A stretch of DNA of 64,000 nt from Nocardioides islandensis. GTDB lineage: Bacteria; Actinomycetota; Actinomycetes; Propionibacteriales; Nocardioidaceae. The notes beneath the pieces are model-generated. The model had not been told where the DNA came from, ran no database searches, and saw nothing but the letters and a program-made list of their open reading frames with translations. Below are positions 33,123 through 43,158 of the stretch, one piece after another (position 1 is the stretch's first letter; each line of letters opens with the position of its first letter). The position numbers and the translations under genes were made by a program. The DNA lies in assembly GCF_015352455.1 (NCBI RefSeq), contig NZ_JADKPN010000007.1, positions 1 through 64,000 on the forward strand, written 5' to 3'.

Positions 33123-33728
33123 TCAGCCGCGCAGAGCCGCGCCGATCAGCGGGCCGATCTCGCGCAGCGCCTTGCCACGGTGGGAGATGGCGTCCTTGTC
33201 GCCGGGCGTCAGCTCGGCGGTGGTGACGCCGGGGGCTTCGTCGGCCTCGAACACCACGTCGTAGCCGAAGCCCCCGCTCCCGCGCGCTTCCCGCACGACG
33301 TGGCCGTGCATCTCCCCGCGCACGACGGCCTCGGTGCCGTCGGGGTGGCAGAACGCGACGACGCACACGAAGTGGGCCGTACGCCGCTGGGCCGGCACCT
33401 CGGAGAGCTGCGCGAGCAGCAGCTCGTTGTTGCGGGCATCCGACTTGGGCGGGCCGGACCAGCGGGCCGACAGCACGCCGGGCATGCCGTTGAGGGCGTC
33501 CACGCAGATGCCGCTGTCGTCGGCGACGCTCGGGAGGCCGGTCGCGGCCAGGCCCGCCCGGGCCTTGAGCAGGGCGTTGCCCTCGAACGTGGGGCGGTCC
33601 TCGACCGGCTCGTCGTACGCCGGCACGGCGTCCAGCCCGACGACGACGATGCCCGGGGCGTGCTCGGCCAGGATCCGCTGCATCTCCTCGAGCTTGCCGG
33701 CGTTGCGCGACGCGAGGAAGAGTCTCAC
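33123..33728 (-). CDS. rdgB: XTP/dITP diphosphatase (non-canonical purine NTP pyrophosphatase)
   Basis: A 201-residue RdgB/HAM1-family enzyme that removes ITP, dITP and XTP from the nucleotide pool. Family blocks are [52 protein letters not shown] and the late SHRGKALRE. The GTG start overlaps the rph stop as GTGA (33725-33728). The rph-rdgB order is conserved across actinobacteria. The convergent tRNA gene ends 6 bp away. Confidence 0.95.
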   Translation of the reverse strand: MRLFLASRNAGKLEEMQRILAEHAPGIVVVGLDAVPAYDEPVEDRPTFEGNALLKARAGLAATGLPSVADDSGICVDALNGMPGVLSARWSGPPKSDARNNELLLAQLSEVPAQRRTAHFVCVVAFCHPDGTEAVVRGEMHGHVVREARGSGGFGYDVVFEADEAPGVTTAELTPGDKDAISHRGKALREIGPLIGAALRG

Positions 33729-34459
33729 CGGTCGGCGGTCTGGGCCAGCGCCTCCAACTGGAGACGGGTCAGGTCGGCGCAGCCCTGCTCGGCCAGGGCG
33801 AGCAGCGCATCCAGCTCGGCGCGGTCGAACGGCACGCCCTCGGCCGTGCCCTGCACCTCCACGAACCTGCCGTCGCCGGTCATCACGACGTTCATGTCGG
33901 TCTCGGCGCGGACGTCGTCGTCGTAGTGGAGGTCCAGTCGTGGCGCGCCGTCGACGATGCCGACGCTCACAGCGGCCACCGAGCCGGTGAGCGGCTCGCC
34001 GGCGAGCGCCCCCGTCGACCGGAGGTGGGACACGGCGTCCGCGAGCGCGACGTACGCGCCGGTGATGGCGGCGGTCCGCGTGCCGCCGTCGGCTTGGAGC
34101 ACGTCGCAGTCGAGGACGATGGTGTTCTCGCCCAGAGCCTTGTAGTCGATGACCGCCCGCAGCGAGCGGCCGACCAGTCGGCTGATCTCGTGGGTGCGGC
34201 CACCGATGCGGCCCTTCACCGACTCGCGCTCCGAGCGGGTGTTGGTCGAGCCGGGGAGCATGGCGTACTCCGCCGTCACCCAGCCCAGCCCCGAGCCCTT
34301 GCGCCAGCGCGGCACGCCCTCGGAGGCCGAGGCGACGCACAGCACGCGCGTGCGACCGAACTCCACCAGCACCGAGCCCGCCGCGTGGTCGAGCCAGTGG
34401 CGGGTGATGGTCACAGGGCGGAGCTCGTCGTCGGCCCGCCCGTCGGATCGCTCGGTCAT
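33725..34459 (-). CDS. rph: Ribonuclease PH
   Basis: A 244-residue phosphorolytic 3'-5' exoribonuclease that trims tRNA 3' ends. It begins with [20 protein letters not shown] and contains [39 protein letters not shown] and [20 protein letters not shown], which are core RNase PH blocks including the phosphate-site Arg residues. The ATG has TAGGGT 8 nt upstream, suggesting leaderless transcription of the rph-rdgB pair. Confidence 0.96.
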   Translation of the reverse strand: MTERSDGRADDELRPVTITRHWLDHAAGSVLVEFGRTRVLCVASASEGVPRWRKGSGLGWVTAEYAMLPGSTNTRSERESVKGRIGGRTHEISRLVGRSLRAVIDYKALGENTIVLDCDVLQADGGTRTAAITGAYVALADAVSHLRSTGALAGEPLTGSVAAVSVGIVDGAPRLDLHYDDDVRAETDMNVVMTGDGRFVEVQGTAEGVPFDRAELDALLALAEQGCADLTRLQLEALAQTADR

Positions 34460-34505
34460 GTCTGGCGACCCTAACGGGCGGGTCCGACGACCCCCGTTGC
34501 TGGCC

Positions 34506-35312
34506 CTACTTCACCTCGGCCCGAAGGACCCTCCACACGCCGATGAGCAGCGGCAGCACCAGCCAGATCAACCCGGAGGTCAGCAGCTGGGCCCACTCCT
34601 TGCCGGTGACGTCGGCCTCGATGATCGGGTTCTGCGCGTTGTTGAAGTCGATCCAGGGCCGGATGTCCTTGAACCAGCCCATCAGCGCCGAGCCGAGCTC
34701 GAACAACCCGGGGAGCACGAACGAGTACACGAAGTACACGACGATCGCGGCCGCGGTGTTGAGCAGCAGCATGCCGAAGGCGAAGCCGGTGCTCATCGAG
34801 AAGACGTAGAGCAGGAAGAAGCAGAACAGCTGGAACGGGCCCAGGTTCCAGGTCACCTGGTTGTCGCTGAACGCCGCGTACAGGCCGTTGGCGCCGATGG
34901 TCAGCGCGAGGCCGAGGACGACCGCGATCAGCGCCATGATGAGCGTGCCGACGTACTTCGCGGCCAGGAACCGGCTGCGCGAGGGCTCCAGGGAGAACGT
35001 CACCATCGCCGTCCGCTGGCTCCACTCGCTGGTCACGGACATGACGCCGAGGACCGGCAGCAGGATGTTCATCGGGATGTTGGCGCCGGCCGCGAAGTCG
35101 TTGAAGCCCACCGTCTGGTCCTGGGCCAGCACGACCCAGAGCTGGATGACGAGCACGAGGGCGGTCAGCGCCGCGATCGAGATCAGCAGCCAGCGGCCGG
35201 CGCGGGTGTCGACCATCTTGCGCAGCTCGACGTGGACCAGCCGGCTGAAGGGCACCCGTTCGGTCTGGCTGATGTCGAGGGTCATGGCAGTGCTGCCAGG
35301 GACCGTGGTCAC
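34506..35312 (-). CDS. ABC transporter permease (ABC-2 type)
   Basis: A 268-residue membrane protein with about six helices, starting [20 protein letters not shown] and containing [20 protein letters not shown], the typical ABC-2 N-terminal segment. The motif [20 protein letters not shown] precedes the second helical block, as in many NatB-like permeases. The GTG at 35312 overlaps the ATPase stop (GTGA); an ATG nine codons later is an alternative. It forms the membrane part of an exporter with the upstream ATPase. Confidence 0.85.
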   Translation of the reverse strand: MTTVPGSTAMTLDISQTERVPFSRLVHVELRKMVDTRAGRWLLISIAALTALVLVIQLWVVLAQDQTVGFNDFAAGANIPMNILLPVLGVMSVTSEWSQRTAMVTFSLEPSRSRFLAAKYVGTLIMALIAVVLGLALTIGANGLYAAFSDNQVTWNLGPFQLFCFFLLYVFSMSTGFAFGMLLLNTAAAIVVYFVYSFVLPGLFELGSALMGWFKDIRPWIDFNNAQNPIIEADVTGKEWAQLLTSGLIWLVLPLLIGVWRVLRAEVK

Positions 35313-36238
35313 AGGCTGGCTCCTTCCGGGGCGGGCGCGGCGGAGACGTCGTCGCGCTGCGTGTCGGCGGTCAGCTCGAGGAAGAGGTCCTCGAGGCCGC
35401 CACTGGCCGTGCGCAGCTCGGTGAGCACGATCGAGCGCTCGGCCGCGAGCCGGCCGACGTCGACGGGCTGGGCATCGACCCGGATCCCGTCGGCGACCGG
35501 CACGAACGACAGGCCCCGGTCGGTGAGAGCACCGGTGAGCTGGTCGTGGTCGAGCGCGGTGACGAGGGTGCCCGCGCCGCCGGCGTTGGCGAGCAGCTCG
35601 GCCTTCGAGCCGCGAGCCACGATCTTGCCGCGGCCGATGAGCAGCATCTCGTCGGCGATCTGCTCGACCTCGTGGAGCAGGTGGCTGGAGAGGAGCACCG
35701 TGCCGCCGCGGTCGGCGTACCCCTTGAGCAGCCCGCGCATCCACCGGATGCCTGCGGGGTCCAGGCCGTTGGCCGGCTCGTCGAGGATCAGCACGGACGG
35801 GTCGCCGAGCAGCGCGTGCGCGATGCCGAGGCGCTGGCGCATGCCGAGCGAGTAGTTGCGGATCCGCCGGCGCGACTCGGTCTCGTCGAGGGAGACGAGC
35901 TCGAGCATCTCGTCGACCCGCGACATCGGCAGCCCCATCGTCTGCGCGCCCAGCGTCAGCACCTCGCGGCCGGTGCGACCGGCGTGCTGGGCCGAGGCGT
36001 CGAGCAGCACGCCGACGTGCCGGCCGGGGTTGGGGATGTCGTGGAAGTGGAGGCCGCCGATCGTCACGTCGCCTCGCGTCGCCGGGGTGAGCCCGACCAT
36101 CACCCGCATGGTGGTGGTCTTGCCCGCGCCGTTCGGGCCCAGGAAGCCCGTCACCGTCCCCGGCCTGCACGTGAAGCTGATGTCGTCGACCGCCGTGAAG
36201 CTCCCGTAGACACGGGTGAGTCCTTCGACCTTGATCAT
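35309..36238 (-). CDS. ABC transporter ATP-binding protein
   Basis: A 309-residue ATPase. Walker A is GPNGAGKTT (34-42), the signature YSLGMRQRL (129-137), and Walker B VLILDEP (149-155), followed by the H-loop in LLSSHLLHE. It belongs to the CcmA/NatA-type group used by ABC-2 exporters for drugs, lipids or peptides. ATG 36238 follows AAGGATCGG. The operon is divergent from a histidine kinase-response regulator pair, the classic layout for antibiotic or cell-envelope stress modules in which the two-component system controls the pump. Confidence 0.92.
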   Translation of the reverse strand: MIKVEGLTRVYGSFTAVDDISFTCRPGTVTGFLGPNGAGKTTTMRVMVGLTPATRGDVTIGGLHFHDIPNPGRHVGVLLDASAQHAGRTGREVLTLGAQTMGLPMSRVDEMLELVSLDETESRRRIRNYSLGMRQRLGIAHALLGDPSVLILDEPANGLDPAGIRWMRGLLKGYADRGGTVLLSSHLLHEVEQIADEMLLIGRGKIVARGSKAELLANAGGAGTLVTALDHDQLTGALTDRGLSFVPVADGIRVDAQPVDVGRLAAERSIVLTELRTASGGLEDLFLELTADTQRDDVSAAPAPEGASL

Positions 36239-36368
36239 GAGCCGATCCTTGCGGGCCCGGACCAGGCGGGCATCGGACCTCGGCATCGATCGCGGCGACG
36301 AAAGTAGGGGGTCGGCCGCATACCCGCGACCGCTGCTGCGCGACGTACGACGCCCCTAGCCTGGCCCC

Positions 36369-37535
36369 ATGGAACGGCCCCCGCCCGAGCTCTACCAGCC
36401 ACGGCTGACGTGGTGGAGCCACACGTGGCGGTACGCCGTGTGCCTGGTGCTCACCGTGATGGTCGCGTTCGAGCCGGTGCAGGACGAGTGGAAGGCCGAC
36501 CGGGCCTACCTCTGGCTGGACCTGACGGTCGGCGCCGTGAGCTTCGTGCTCGTGTTCTGGCGGCGCCGCTTCCCGCTGGGCGTCGCGGTGGTGCTGACGG
36601 TGTTCGGCGCGTTCAGCACGACCGCCTCCGGGCCGGGCGTGCTCGCCGCCGTGTCGCTGGCGAGCCGGCGGGTGTGGTGGCAGATCGTGCTGGTCGGCGG
36701 CCTGAACCTGGTGGCCGGCCAGGTGTACCGCGTCCTCGTCCCGGGACAGTCGTCGACCGACTCCTGGTGGCTGGACCTGATCGTGATCACCGCCTTCACC
36801 GCGGGCGCGCTGGCCTGGGGCATGTACATCGGGTCGCGCCGCGAGCTGGTGTGGACCCTCAAGAACCGCGCCGAGCGCGCGGAGGCCGAGCAGGAGCTCC
36901 GGGTCGGCCAGGCGCGCGGCAACGAGCGGGCCCGGATCGCCCGCGAGATGCACGACGTGCTGGCGCACCGCATCTCGCAGATCTCCATGCACGCGGGCGC
37001 GCTCGGCTTTCGCAGCGACCTGGACGCCGACCAGCTGCGCGAGCACTCCAACGTGATCCGCGACCTCGCCAACGCCGCCCTCGACGACCTCCGCGGCGTC
37101 CTCGGCGTGCTCCGCGACCCGGAGACCGGCGCCCTGGCCTCGGCGCCGCAGCCGACCTGGGCGGACCTGCCCGCGCTGGTGGAGCAGGCCCGCGAGGCGG
37201 GGTTTCACGTCGAGTTCGTGGACCGGCTCGACGGCGACCAGGCACTTCCGGACGTGGTCGGGCGGACGCTGTACCGGATCGTCCAGGAGGGCATCACCAA
37301 CGCCGCCAAGCACGCACCCGGCGCGGTGCTCCGCATCGAGGTGAGCGGCACGCCGCAGGACGGCGTCGACATCACGCTCAGCAACCCGATCGGCTGGGGT
37401 CCGACCGCGACGCCGGGCTCGGGGCTCGGGCTGATCGGGCTGACCGAGCGCGCCGAGCTCCGCGGCGGGCGCCTCGAGGGGCGGCGGGACGGCCAGCGGT
37501 TCGTCCTGCACGGCTGGATACCGTGGGCGGCCTGA
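36369..37535 (+). CDS. NarL-type sensor histidine kinase
   Basis: A 388-residue membrane kinase with about five transmembrane helices in residues 20-155, a short coiled linker (KNRAERAEAEQELRV), and a HisKA_3 box ARIAREMHDVLAHRIS with phospho-acceptor His195. The HATPase domain includes IVQEGITNAAKHAPGA and GSGLGLIGLTERAELRGG. There is almost no extracytoplasmic domain, as in intramembrane-sensing kinases that respond to envelope stress or drugs. The ATG has TAGCCT 6 nt upstream. The stop overlaps the regulator start by 1 bp. Confidence 0.9.
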   Translation: MERPPPELYQPRLTWWSHTWRYAVCLVLTVMVAFEPVQDEWKADRAYLWLDLTVGAVSFVLVFWRRRFPLGVAVVLTVFGAFSTTASGPGVLAAVSLASRRVWWQIVLVGGLNLVAGQVYRVLVPGQSSTDSWWLDLIVITAFTAGALAWGMYIGSRRELVWTLKNRAERAEAEQELRVGQARGNERARIAREMHDVLAHRISQISMHAGALGFRSDLDADQLREHSNVIRDLANAALDDLRGVLGVLRDPETGALASAPQPTWADLPALVEQAREAGFHVEFVDRLDGDQALPDVVGRTLYRIVQEGITNAAKHAPGAVLRIEVSGTPQDGVDITLSNPIGWGPTATPGSGLGLIGLTERAELRGGRLEGRRDGQRFVLHGWIPWAA

Positions 37536-38179
37536 TGACGATCAGGCTCCTCATCGTCGACGACGACCCGCTGGTCCGCTCGGCGCTCACGTTCATGCTG
37601 GGCGGCCAGCCGGACCTCGAGGTGGTCGGCGAGGCGGGCGACGGCCAGGCCGGTCTCGACGCCGCCGCCGACCTGGGGCCGGACGTGGTGCTCATGGACA
37701 TCCGGATGCCGCGGATGAGCGGCCTCGACGCGACGCGCAGGCTGCTGGCCGGGGACGACCCGCCGCGCGTCATCGTGCTGACGACGTTCGACGCCGACGA
37801 GTACGTCGCGGAGGCGCTCGCGGCCGGCGCGGACGGCTTCCTGCTCAAGGACACCGCGCCGCCCCAGGTCGTCGACGCGATCCGCAAGGTGGCCGACGGC
37901 GAGCCGATGCTCTCCCCCGCCGTGACGCGCTCGCTGATCCGCCAGGTCGCCGGCACCACGCGCAGCACCGCGGCGGTCGCCCGCCTGGCCGACCTGACCG
38001 AGCGCGAGCGCGACGTCGCGCTGGCCGTCGGCCGGGGTCTGAGCAACGCCCAGATCGCAGCCGAGCTCTATCTCTCGGTGCCCACGGTGAAGGCGCACGT
38101 CTCGCGGCTCTTCGACAAGCTGGGCGTCACCAACCGCGTGCAGATCGCGCTCTGCGTGCACGACGCCGGGCTGGCCTGA
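37535..38179 (+). CDS. NarL/FixJ-family response regulator
   Basis: A 214-residue regulator. The receiver domain contains the acidic pair DDD at 9-11, phospho-acceptor Asp55 (VVLMDIRMP), Thr in VLTTFDADEYV and Lys in GFLLKDTAPP. The LuxR-type helix-turn-helix is DLTERERDVALAVGRGLSNA with TVKAHVSRLFDKLGV. It is translated with the kinase (1-bp overlap) and most likely controls the divergent ABC exporter. Confidence 0.93.
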   Translation: MTIRLLIVDDDPLVRSALTFMLGGQPDLEVVGEAGDGQAGLDAAADLGPDVVLMDIRMPRMSGLDATRRLLAGDDPPRVIVLTTFDADEYVAEALAAGADGFLLKDTAPPQVVDAIRKVADGEPMLSPAVTRSLIRQVAGTTRSTAAVARLADLTERERDVALAVGRGLSNAQIAAELYLSVPTVKAHVSRLFDKLGVTNRVQIALCVHDAGLA

Positions 38180-38180
38180 A

Positions 38181-38196
38181 CGACCCTGCCGGGTCG
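38181..38196. terminator. Small hairpin between convergent genes
   Basis: CGACCC-TGCC-GGGTCG lies between the response-regulator stop and the metalloprotease stop (38199). Confidence 0.4.
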
Positions 38197-38198
38197 CC

Positions 38199-40433
38199 TC
38201 ACCGGGGCCGGACGGCCTCCGAGCGCGCCGACCGAGGTCCGTCGCCGATCGCGTTCGAGGCGGTCACCGCGAACACGTACCTCCCGTGCGTCAGCTGCAG
38301 GACCAGCGCCCGGTCGCCGGGTGCGGCGAGGTACGAGCCGGTGCGGCGCGTGCGGCCCGAGGCGTCCAGGCGCCAGATCGTCACGGTGTACGACGTCACC
38401 GGCGAGCCGCCGGTCGTGGCCGGCGGCAGCCAGCGCACCTTGACCGTCGTCGGGCCGCCCGCCTTTCCCGGCTTCACCTGCGTCAGCCACGGGGCCGACG
38501 GCACGGTCAGCAACGGCTGGGCCGTCGGCGTCACCGTCGGCGTCACCGTCGGAGTCGCCGTCGGGGTCACCGTCGCAGTCGCGGTGGCCGTGGCCGTCGC
38601 GGTGGCCGTCGCGGTCGCGGACGCCGTCGGGGACGAGGTCGGGGACGAGGTCGGAGCGGAGGTGGGTGCGCTGGTCGTCGGCGTCGCCGTGACCGGCCCG
38701 CCGGAGAAGGCGCCCGTCGTCGCGGCGCGGGTGGCGACCGTGCTGGAGCCGGCGACGTTCTGGGCCGCGACCCCGAGTGTGTAGGAGGTCTGCGGGTCCA
38801 GGTTCATCGCCGTGTAGGAGCGCGCCGAGGCGGGGAGCGTCACAGGGCCGGCGCCGTTCACCGTCACGACGTACCCGGTCACCGGAGTGCCACCGCTGAC
38901 GGCGGGCGCGTCCCACGTGAGCCGCAACCCGTGGGCGGCCGAGTCACGGTCGGCGGCGACGACGACCGGGACGCTCGGCACGTTCGCGGGCGAGACGGCG
39001 TCACAGCCCGAGACCGCCAGCAGGTACCGGCCCACGCTCCCGTAGTCGCTGTACCCCAGCGTCGCGTCGTCCAGGCCGACGCCGTCGACCTCGAGGTAGT
39101 AGGTCCCCGGGTCCAGGCTGCGCGAGATCGAGGCGTCCAGGCCGGTGACGACCGGCGACCAGGTGCCCGCGCGCGCGGCCGGAGGTGCGGACGAGGCGAG
39201 CAGGCCGCCCGAGGCGTCGAGCAGCCGCAGCCGGGAGTCGAGGTCCGCGCCGAGCGCCGCGGGCGCGACCGACGCGGTCAGGGCGCCGCTGCACGAGCGG
39301 GTGATCCGGAAGGAGTCGACGTCCGCCCGTGAGCCGACCAGCCCGGAGACGTTCGCCGCGGTCGAGCCCAGCGAGTACGCCGTCACCGAGCCGTTGCCGA
39401 AGTCGTCGCCGACGAGCGCGATGCCGTGCGAGGCGACGACGGCGAAGTCGTCCTGGGTCTGGGTGGCGCCGGCGTAGTCGCCGATCGAGAACTGGGTCAG
39501 CGGCGTGTACCCCGCGCCCATGACCGGCGACCAGATCCGGGTGCCGGTGGTGTCCTGGTAGTACCCCGACAAGCCCTCGCCGTCGTGGCGCAGCCCAAGG
39601 GTGTGGCCGACCTCGTGGGCGGCGATCTCGGCGATGTTCGCCGCGGTGTAGCCGGGCGCCGCGAGCGCGAACGCCGGCTGGTAGTACTCCGGGTAGCCCG
39701 TCATCACCGCGTCGTACGTGGCCACGTAGGCGACCCCGGCGCACCCGCCACCGCAGCCGCTGACCGTCGCGCGCAGCGAGGTGTCGGCGGTGATCGCGAC
39801 GCGGGCGCCGTACGCCGTGTCCTCGTCGGAGGTACGGGCGAGACCGGCCGTGCCGGGGTCCTGCGTCGTCACGTCGACGCCGAACGGCGCGTAGTCCTCC
39901 GCCACCCGGGCCCAGACCTCCTGCACGACGTCGAGCTCGGCGTTGGAGAACGCCGGGTCGCCGTCGACCGAGTACGCCGGCACGGTGAGCGCGGGCGTGC
40001 CGGAGGCGTTCCAGGCGGTGTCGTGCACCGCGTACCCGTCGAAGTCGAGGTAGATCACCCGCGTCGCCGTCGGCCGCGAGTGCAGCAGGAAGGTCTGGTC
40101 GTAGGGCTGCGCCGCGGCCTCGGTCGGGGCGGACGCGGTGGCCGCCGCCACCTCCGGCGCCTCGTCGGCGTAGAAGAGCCGTCCGGCGGTGTCCACCCAC
40201 GCGGTTTCGTCGGCGTCCAGGGTCTCGGTCAGCGCGCGAGTGGTCAGGCCGCTGCGGTGCGCGGCCTCGCCGACGTCGGCGCCCAGGCGAGCCAGGGCAC
40301 GGCTTCCGTGGGCGGGTGCGGCCATCAGCGGGGACGGGCCCTCCGGCCGCTGGTCGGGCGTGAGCGCGCCGGCAGCCGCCGGCACGCCGAGCAGCAGGCA
40401 GAGACCGGCGACGACAGAGGACGCCGATCGCAC
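38199..40433 (-). CDS. Secreted metzincin-like zinc metalloprotease with FN3 domains
   Basis: A 744-residue exported protein. A signal peptide covers about residues 1-22. The catalytic motif AAHEVGHTLGLRHDG is a complete HExxHxxGxxH zinc site (His273, His277, His283), and SPVMGAGY is a likely Met-turn. A beta-sandwich pre-peptidase-like region and one FN3 domain follow, then a Thr/Ala/Pro linker with seven Ala-Thr dipeptides, and a second FN3 domain at the C-terminus. The GTG start lacks a clear Shine-Dalgarno. The linker is likely O-glycosylated and flexible (inference). Confidence 0.88.
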   Translation of the reverse strand: MRSASSVVAGLCLLLGVPAAAGALTPDQRPEGPSPLMAAPAHGSRALARLGADVGEAAHRSGLTTRALTETLDADETAWVDTAGRLFYADEAPEVAAATASAPTEAAAQPYDQTFLLHSRPTATRVIYLDFDGYAVHDTAWNASGTPALTVPAYSVDGDPAFSNAELDVVQEVWARVAEDYAPFGVDVTTQDPGTAGLARTSDEDTAYGARVAITADTSLRATVSGCGGGCAGVAYVATYDAVMTGYPEYYQPAFALAAPGYTAANIAEIAAHEVGHTLGLRHDGEGLSGYYQDTTGTRIWSPVMGAGYTPLTQFSIGDYAGATQTQDDFAVVASHGIALVGDDFGNGSVTAYSLGSTAANVSGLVGSRADVDSFRITRSCSGALTASVAPAALGADLDSRLRLLDASGGLLASSAPPAARAGTWSPVVTGLDASISRSLDPGTYYLEVDGVGLDDATLGYSDYGSVGRYLLAVSGCDAVSPANVPSVPVVVAADRDSAAHGLRLTWDAPAVSGGTPVTGYVVTVNGAGPVTLPASARSYTAMNLDPQTSYTLGVAAQNVAGSSTVATRAATTGAFSGGPVTATPTTSAPTSAPTSSPTSSPTASATATATATATATATATVTPTATPTVTPTVTPTAQPLLTVPSAPWLTQVKPGKAGGPTTVKVRWLPPATTGGSPVTSYTVTIWRLDASGRTRRTGSYLAAPGDRALVLQLTHGRYVFAVTASNAIGDGPRSARSEAVRPR

Positions 40434-40496
40434 CGACCGAGGTTCGCGTCTGCCGCGGCGTGTCGTCCGTCGATCCCGGGGACAACGTGTTGACGA

Positions 40497-41255
40497 CTAG
40501 ACCAGGTACGTCGCCCCGGTCGTCGCCAGCGAGATCTCGCCGTCGTACTGCGACTTCGCCTCCGCCATCGCCAGATCCGGGTCGTGCCACGGCGGCACGT
40601 GCGTGAGCACCAGCCGGCCGACGCCGCCGGCCGCGGCCGCGCGGCCGCCGTCGGCGCCGGTCAGGTGCAGGTCCGGGGGGTTGCGGTCCTCGCTGCGGAA
40701 CGACGCCTCGGCCAGCAGCAGGTCGGCGCGGTCGGCCAGCCGGTCGAGGCCCGCGCAGGGGCCGGTGTCACCGGAGTACGCGAGGGTGCGCCCGCCGGCC
40801 GTCACGCGGAACCCGAACGCCGGCACCGGGTGCACGACCGGCACCGCCTCGACGACGAACGGGCCGACCTCGACGCTCGGCCGGTGGTCGAGGAAGTCGA
40901 ACTCCTCGGTCATGCCGGGGTCCGGGTCCAGGCCGTAGGCGACCGCCATCCGGCCCGCCGTGCCCTCCGGGCCGTGGACCGCCAGGCGCGGCTGGGCGCC
41001 GGACGGGTGGTAGCGGCGCAGGACGTGGTACCCGCAGAGGTCCATGCAGTGGTCGGGGTGCAGGTGGCTGAGGAACACCGCGTCGACGGCCAGCGGGTCG
41101 GCGTACCGGTGCAACGCCCCGAGCGCCCCGGACCCGAGGTCGAGCAGGATCCGCCACGTGCGACCGGCGCCGTCCTGCTCCTCGAGCAGGTAGCAGCTGG
41201 CGGGCGAGTCCGGCCCCGGGTAGGAGCCGGCGCAGCCGACGACGACCAGCCTCAT
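40497..41255 (-). CDS. MBL-fold metallo-hydrolase, Rv1339-like candidate cAMP phosphodiesterase
   Basis: A 252-residue metallo-beta-lactamase-fold enzyme. The metal motif HxHxDH is SHLHPDH (His64, His66, Asp68, His69), with the downstream [12 protein letters not shown] and YSGDTGPC segments of the RNase Z-like branch. It lies directly downstream of murI with an ATGA overlap. The M. tuberculosis gene in the same position (Rv1339, between murI and rph) is reported as an atypical cyclic-nucleotide phosphodiesterase, so that activity is a reasonable prediction. It could instead act on RNA or another phosphodiester. Confidence 0.85.
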   Translation of the reverse strand: MRLVVVGCAGSYPGPDSPASCYLLEEQDGAGRTWRILLDLGSGALGALHRYADPLAVDAVFLSHLHPDHCMDLCGYHVLRRYHPSGAQPRLAVHGPEGTAGRMAVAYGLDPDPGMTEEFDFLDHRPSVEVGPFVVEAVPVVHPVPAFGFRVTAGGRTLAYSGDTGPCAGLDRLADRADLLLAEASFRSEDRNPPDLHLTGADGGRAAAAGGVGRLVLTHVPPWHDPDLAMAEAKSQYDGEISLATTGATYLV

Positions 41256-42061
41256 GGCACCAACGTCCCCGTGAACTGGCGCGCGGCGGCGAGCTCGGGT
41301 CCGAGGAACCGGCGGCCGATCCGCTCGAACTCGTCGGGGGCGCCGGTGGTGAGGAAGCGGTACGCCGGCTCGCCGGACTGCCGCATCAGGTCGGTCGCGA
41401 CGAGCATCTTGTAGACGTCCTTGGCGCACTCCTCCGCGCTGCTCACCAGGGTGACGTCGTCGCCCATGACGTAGGAGATGACGCCGGTCAGCAGCGGGTA
41501 GTGCGTGCAGCCGAGGATCAGCGTGTCGATGCCCGCGGCCACCAGCGGGTCCAGGTACTCGTGGGCCACGCCGATCAGCTCGTCGCCGCCGGTGACGCCG
41601 GCCTCGACGAAGTCGACGAAGCGCGGGCAGACCTGGGTGGTGAGGCTGACGTGCGGGGCCGCGGCGAAGGCGTCGTCGTAGGCCATCGACTCGGCCGTCG
41701 ACCTGGTGCAGATGACGCCGATGCGGCCGCTGCGGCTGGCGGCGACCGCGCGGCGGGTGGCCGGGAAGATGACCTCGACGACCGGCACGTCGTAGCGCTC
41801 GCGGGCGTCGCGCAGCATCGCCGCACTGGCGGAGTTGCAGGCGATGACCAGCGCCTTGACGCCGAGCGCCACGAGGTGGTCGAGGCACTCGAGGGCGTAC
41901 TCCCGGACCTCGCCGATCGGCTTGGGTCCGTAGGGCTGGCGCGCGGTGTCGCCGACGTACACCACCGACTCGTGCGGGAGCTGGTCGATGACCGACCGGG
42001 CGACCGTGAGGCCGCCGAACCCGGAGTCGAAGATGCCGATCGGCGCGTCGACGTGCTGCAC
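41252..42061 (-). CDS. murI: Glutamate racemase
   Basis: A 269-residue racemase supplying D-glutamate for peptidoglycan. It contains [15 protein letters not shown] and the two catalytic cysteines: Cys75 in IACNSASA and Cys185 in LGCTHYPLL. The GTG start at 42061 has TAGCCT 6 nt upstream, so the mRNA is probably leaderless. It is coupled to the MBL hydrolase gene, as in mycobacteria. Confidence 0.95.
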   Translation of the reverse strand: MQHVDAPIGIFDSGFGGLTVARSVIDQLPHESVVYVGDTARQPYGPKPIGEVREYALECLDHLVALGVKALVIACNSASAAMLRDARERYDVPVVEVIFPATRRAVAASRSGRIGVICTRSTAESMAYDDAFAAAPHVSLTTQVCPRFVDFVEAGVTGGDELIGVAHEYLDPLVAAGIDTLILGCTHYPLLTGVISYVMGDDVTLVSSAEECAKDVYKMLVATDLMRQSGEPAYRFLTTGAPDEFERIGRRFLGPELAAARQFTGTLVP

Positions 42062-42138
42062 GTGTCGAGGCTAGGGGCTCGGACCCGCCAAACCACGATG
42101 AACGCGACCGTGACAACGGGCACACGTAACCTGTCGGG

Positions 42139-43158
42139 ATGCGCTCCCCCTCCCGTGCCACGTTCGCCGCGGCCGTCCTCGGGCTCGTCCTGGGCGCCGC
42201 TCCCGTCGCTGGTGCGTCGCCCGCGCCCGAGGCCTCGCGACAGGCCCCGGAGATCACCCGGGTCCTGGTCATCTCCGTCGACGGCCTGAACCCGGACGCG
42301 ATCACCCAGCTCGGCGAAGCCGGCACCCCGATGTTCCACCTGATGATGCGCGAGGGCGCCTGGACGTTCAACGCTCGCACCGAGGTCGAGCAGACCGTCA
42401 CCCTGCCCAACCACACGAGCATGTTGACCAGCCGCCGGGTCGACAAGGCGCTCGGCGGCCACGGCGTCACCTGGGACGACGACCGTCTGGTCCCCCGCAC
42501 CGTCCAGGCCGCCGCCGGACACCCGGTCGCGTCGGTGTTCTCGCGGCTCGAGCACGCCGGGCTCAGCACCGCGATGTTCGCCACCAAGACGAAGTTCTCG
42601 CTGTACCCGCGGTCCTGGCCCGCCATCGACCGCTCGCTCATCCTGCTCGACCAACGAGAGCTGCGGCGCAAGGCCGGCGGCGACCTGTCCGACCGGACGC
42701 GGGCGTTCACGTTCGTGCACTTCTCGGCCCCGGACCTCGCTGGCCACGCGTCGGGCTGGATGTCGCCGGCCTACCTGACCGCCGTCAGGAAGACCGACCG
42801 GCAGATCGACAGGCTCTTCTCCGTCCTCTTCCGCGACCCGGCCCAGCGTGACCACACGCTGCTCATCGTCACCTCCGACCACGGCGGGCAGGGCACCAGC
42901 CACTCGACCGCGTCGGCCTACGCCGACTACCGGATCCCCTTCCTGGTCATGGGTGGCGGGGTCCCGGCCGGCGTCGACCTCTACAGCCTCAACCCGACGT
43001 ACGCCGACCCCGGCACCGCCCGCCCCGGCTACGCCGCCCCTCGCCAGCCGATCCGGAACGGCGACGTCGGCAACCTGGTCCTCGACGTGCTGGGCTTCCC
43101 GGCGATCCCGGGCAGCGAGCTCGACGCCGCGCAGGACCTCGAGATCACCGCTCCCTAG
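42139..43158 (+). CDS. Secreted alkaline-phosphatase-superfamily phosphodiesterase
   Basis: A 339-residue exported enzyme with a signal peptide of about 26 residues (AAVLGLVLGAAPVAGA). The metal and nucleophile pattern of the phosphodiesterase/nucleotide pyrophosphatase branch is present: VLVISVDGLNPDA, the nucleophile region VTLPNHTSMLTS with Thr, HFSAPDLAGHASGW, and IVTSDHGGQG. It probably hydrolyses extracellular phosphodiesters or phosphonates. The ATG has TAACCT 6 nt upstream. Its end overlaps the convergent DUF3152 gene by 4 bp. Confidence 0.88.
   Translation: MRSPSRATFAAAVLGLVLGAAPVAGASPAPEASRQAPEITRVLVISVDGLNPDAITQLGEAGTPMFHLMMREGAWTFNARTEVEQTVTLPNHTSMLTSRRVDKALGGHGVTWDDDRLVPRTVQAAAGHPVASVFSRLEHAGLSTAMFATKTKFSLYPRSWPAIDRSLILLDQRELRRKAGGDLSDRTRAFTFVHFSAPDLAGHASGWMSPAYLTAVRKTDRQIDRLFSVLFRDPAQRDHTLLIVTSDHGGQGTSHSTASAYADYRIPFLVMGGGVPAGVDLYSLNPTYADPGTARPGYAAPRQPIRNGDVGNLVLDVLGFPAIPGSELDAAQDLEITAP

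Noticed and set aside
38520-38660. Low-complexity GTCGCGGTGGCCGTC-like stretch as a DNA-level repeat element
   Set aside because: It is in frame within the metalloprotease and simply encodes the Thr/Ala/Pro linker.
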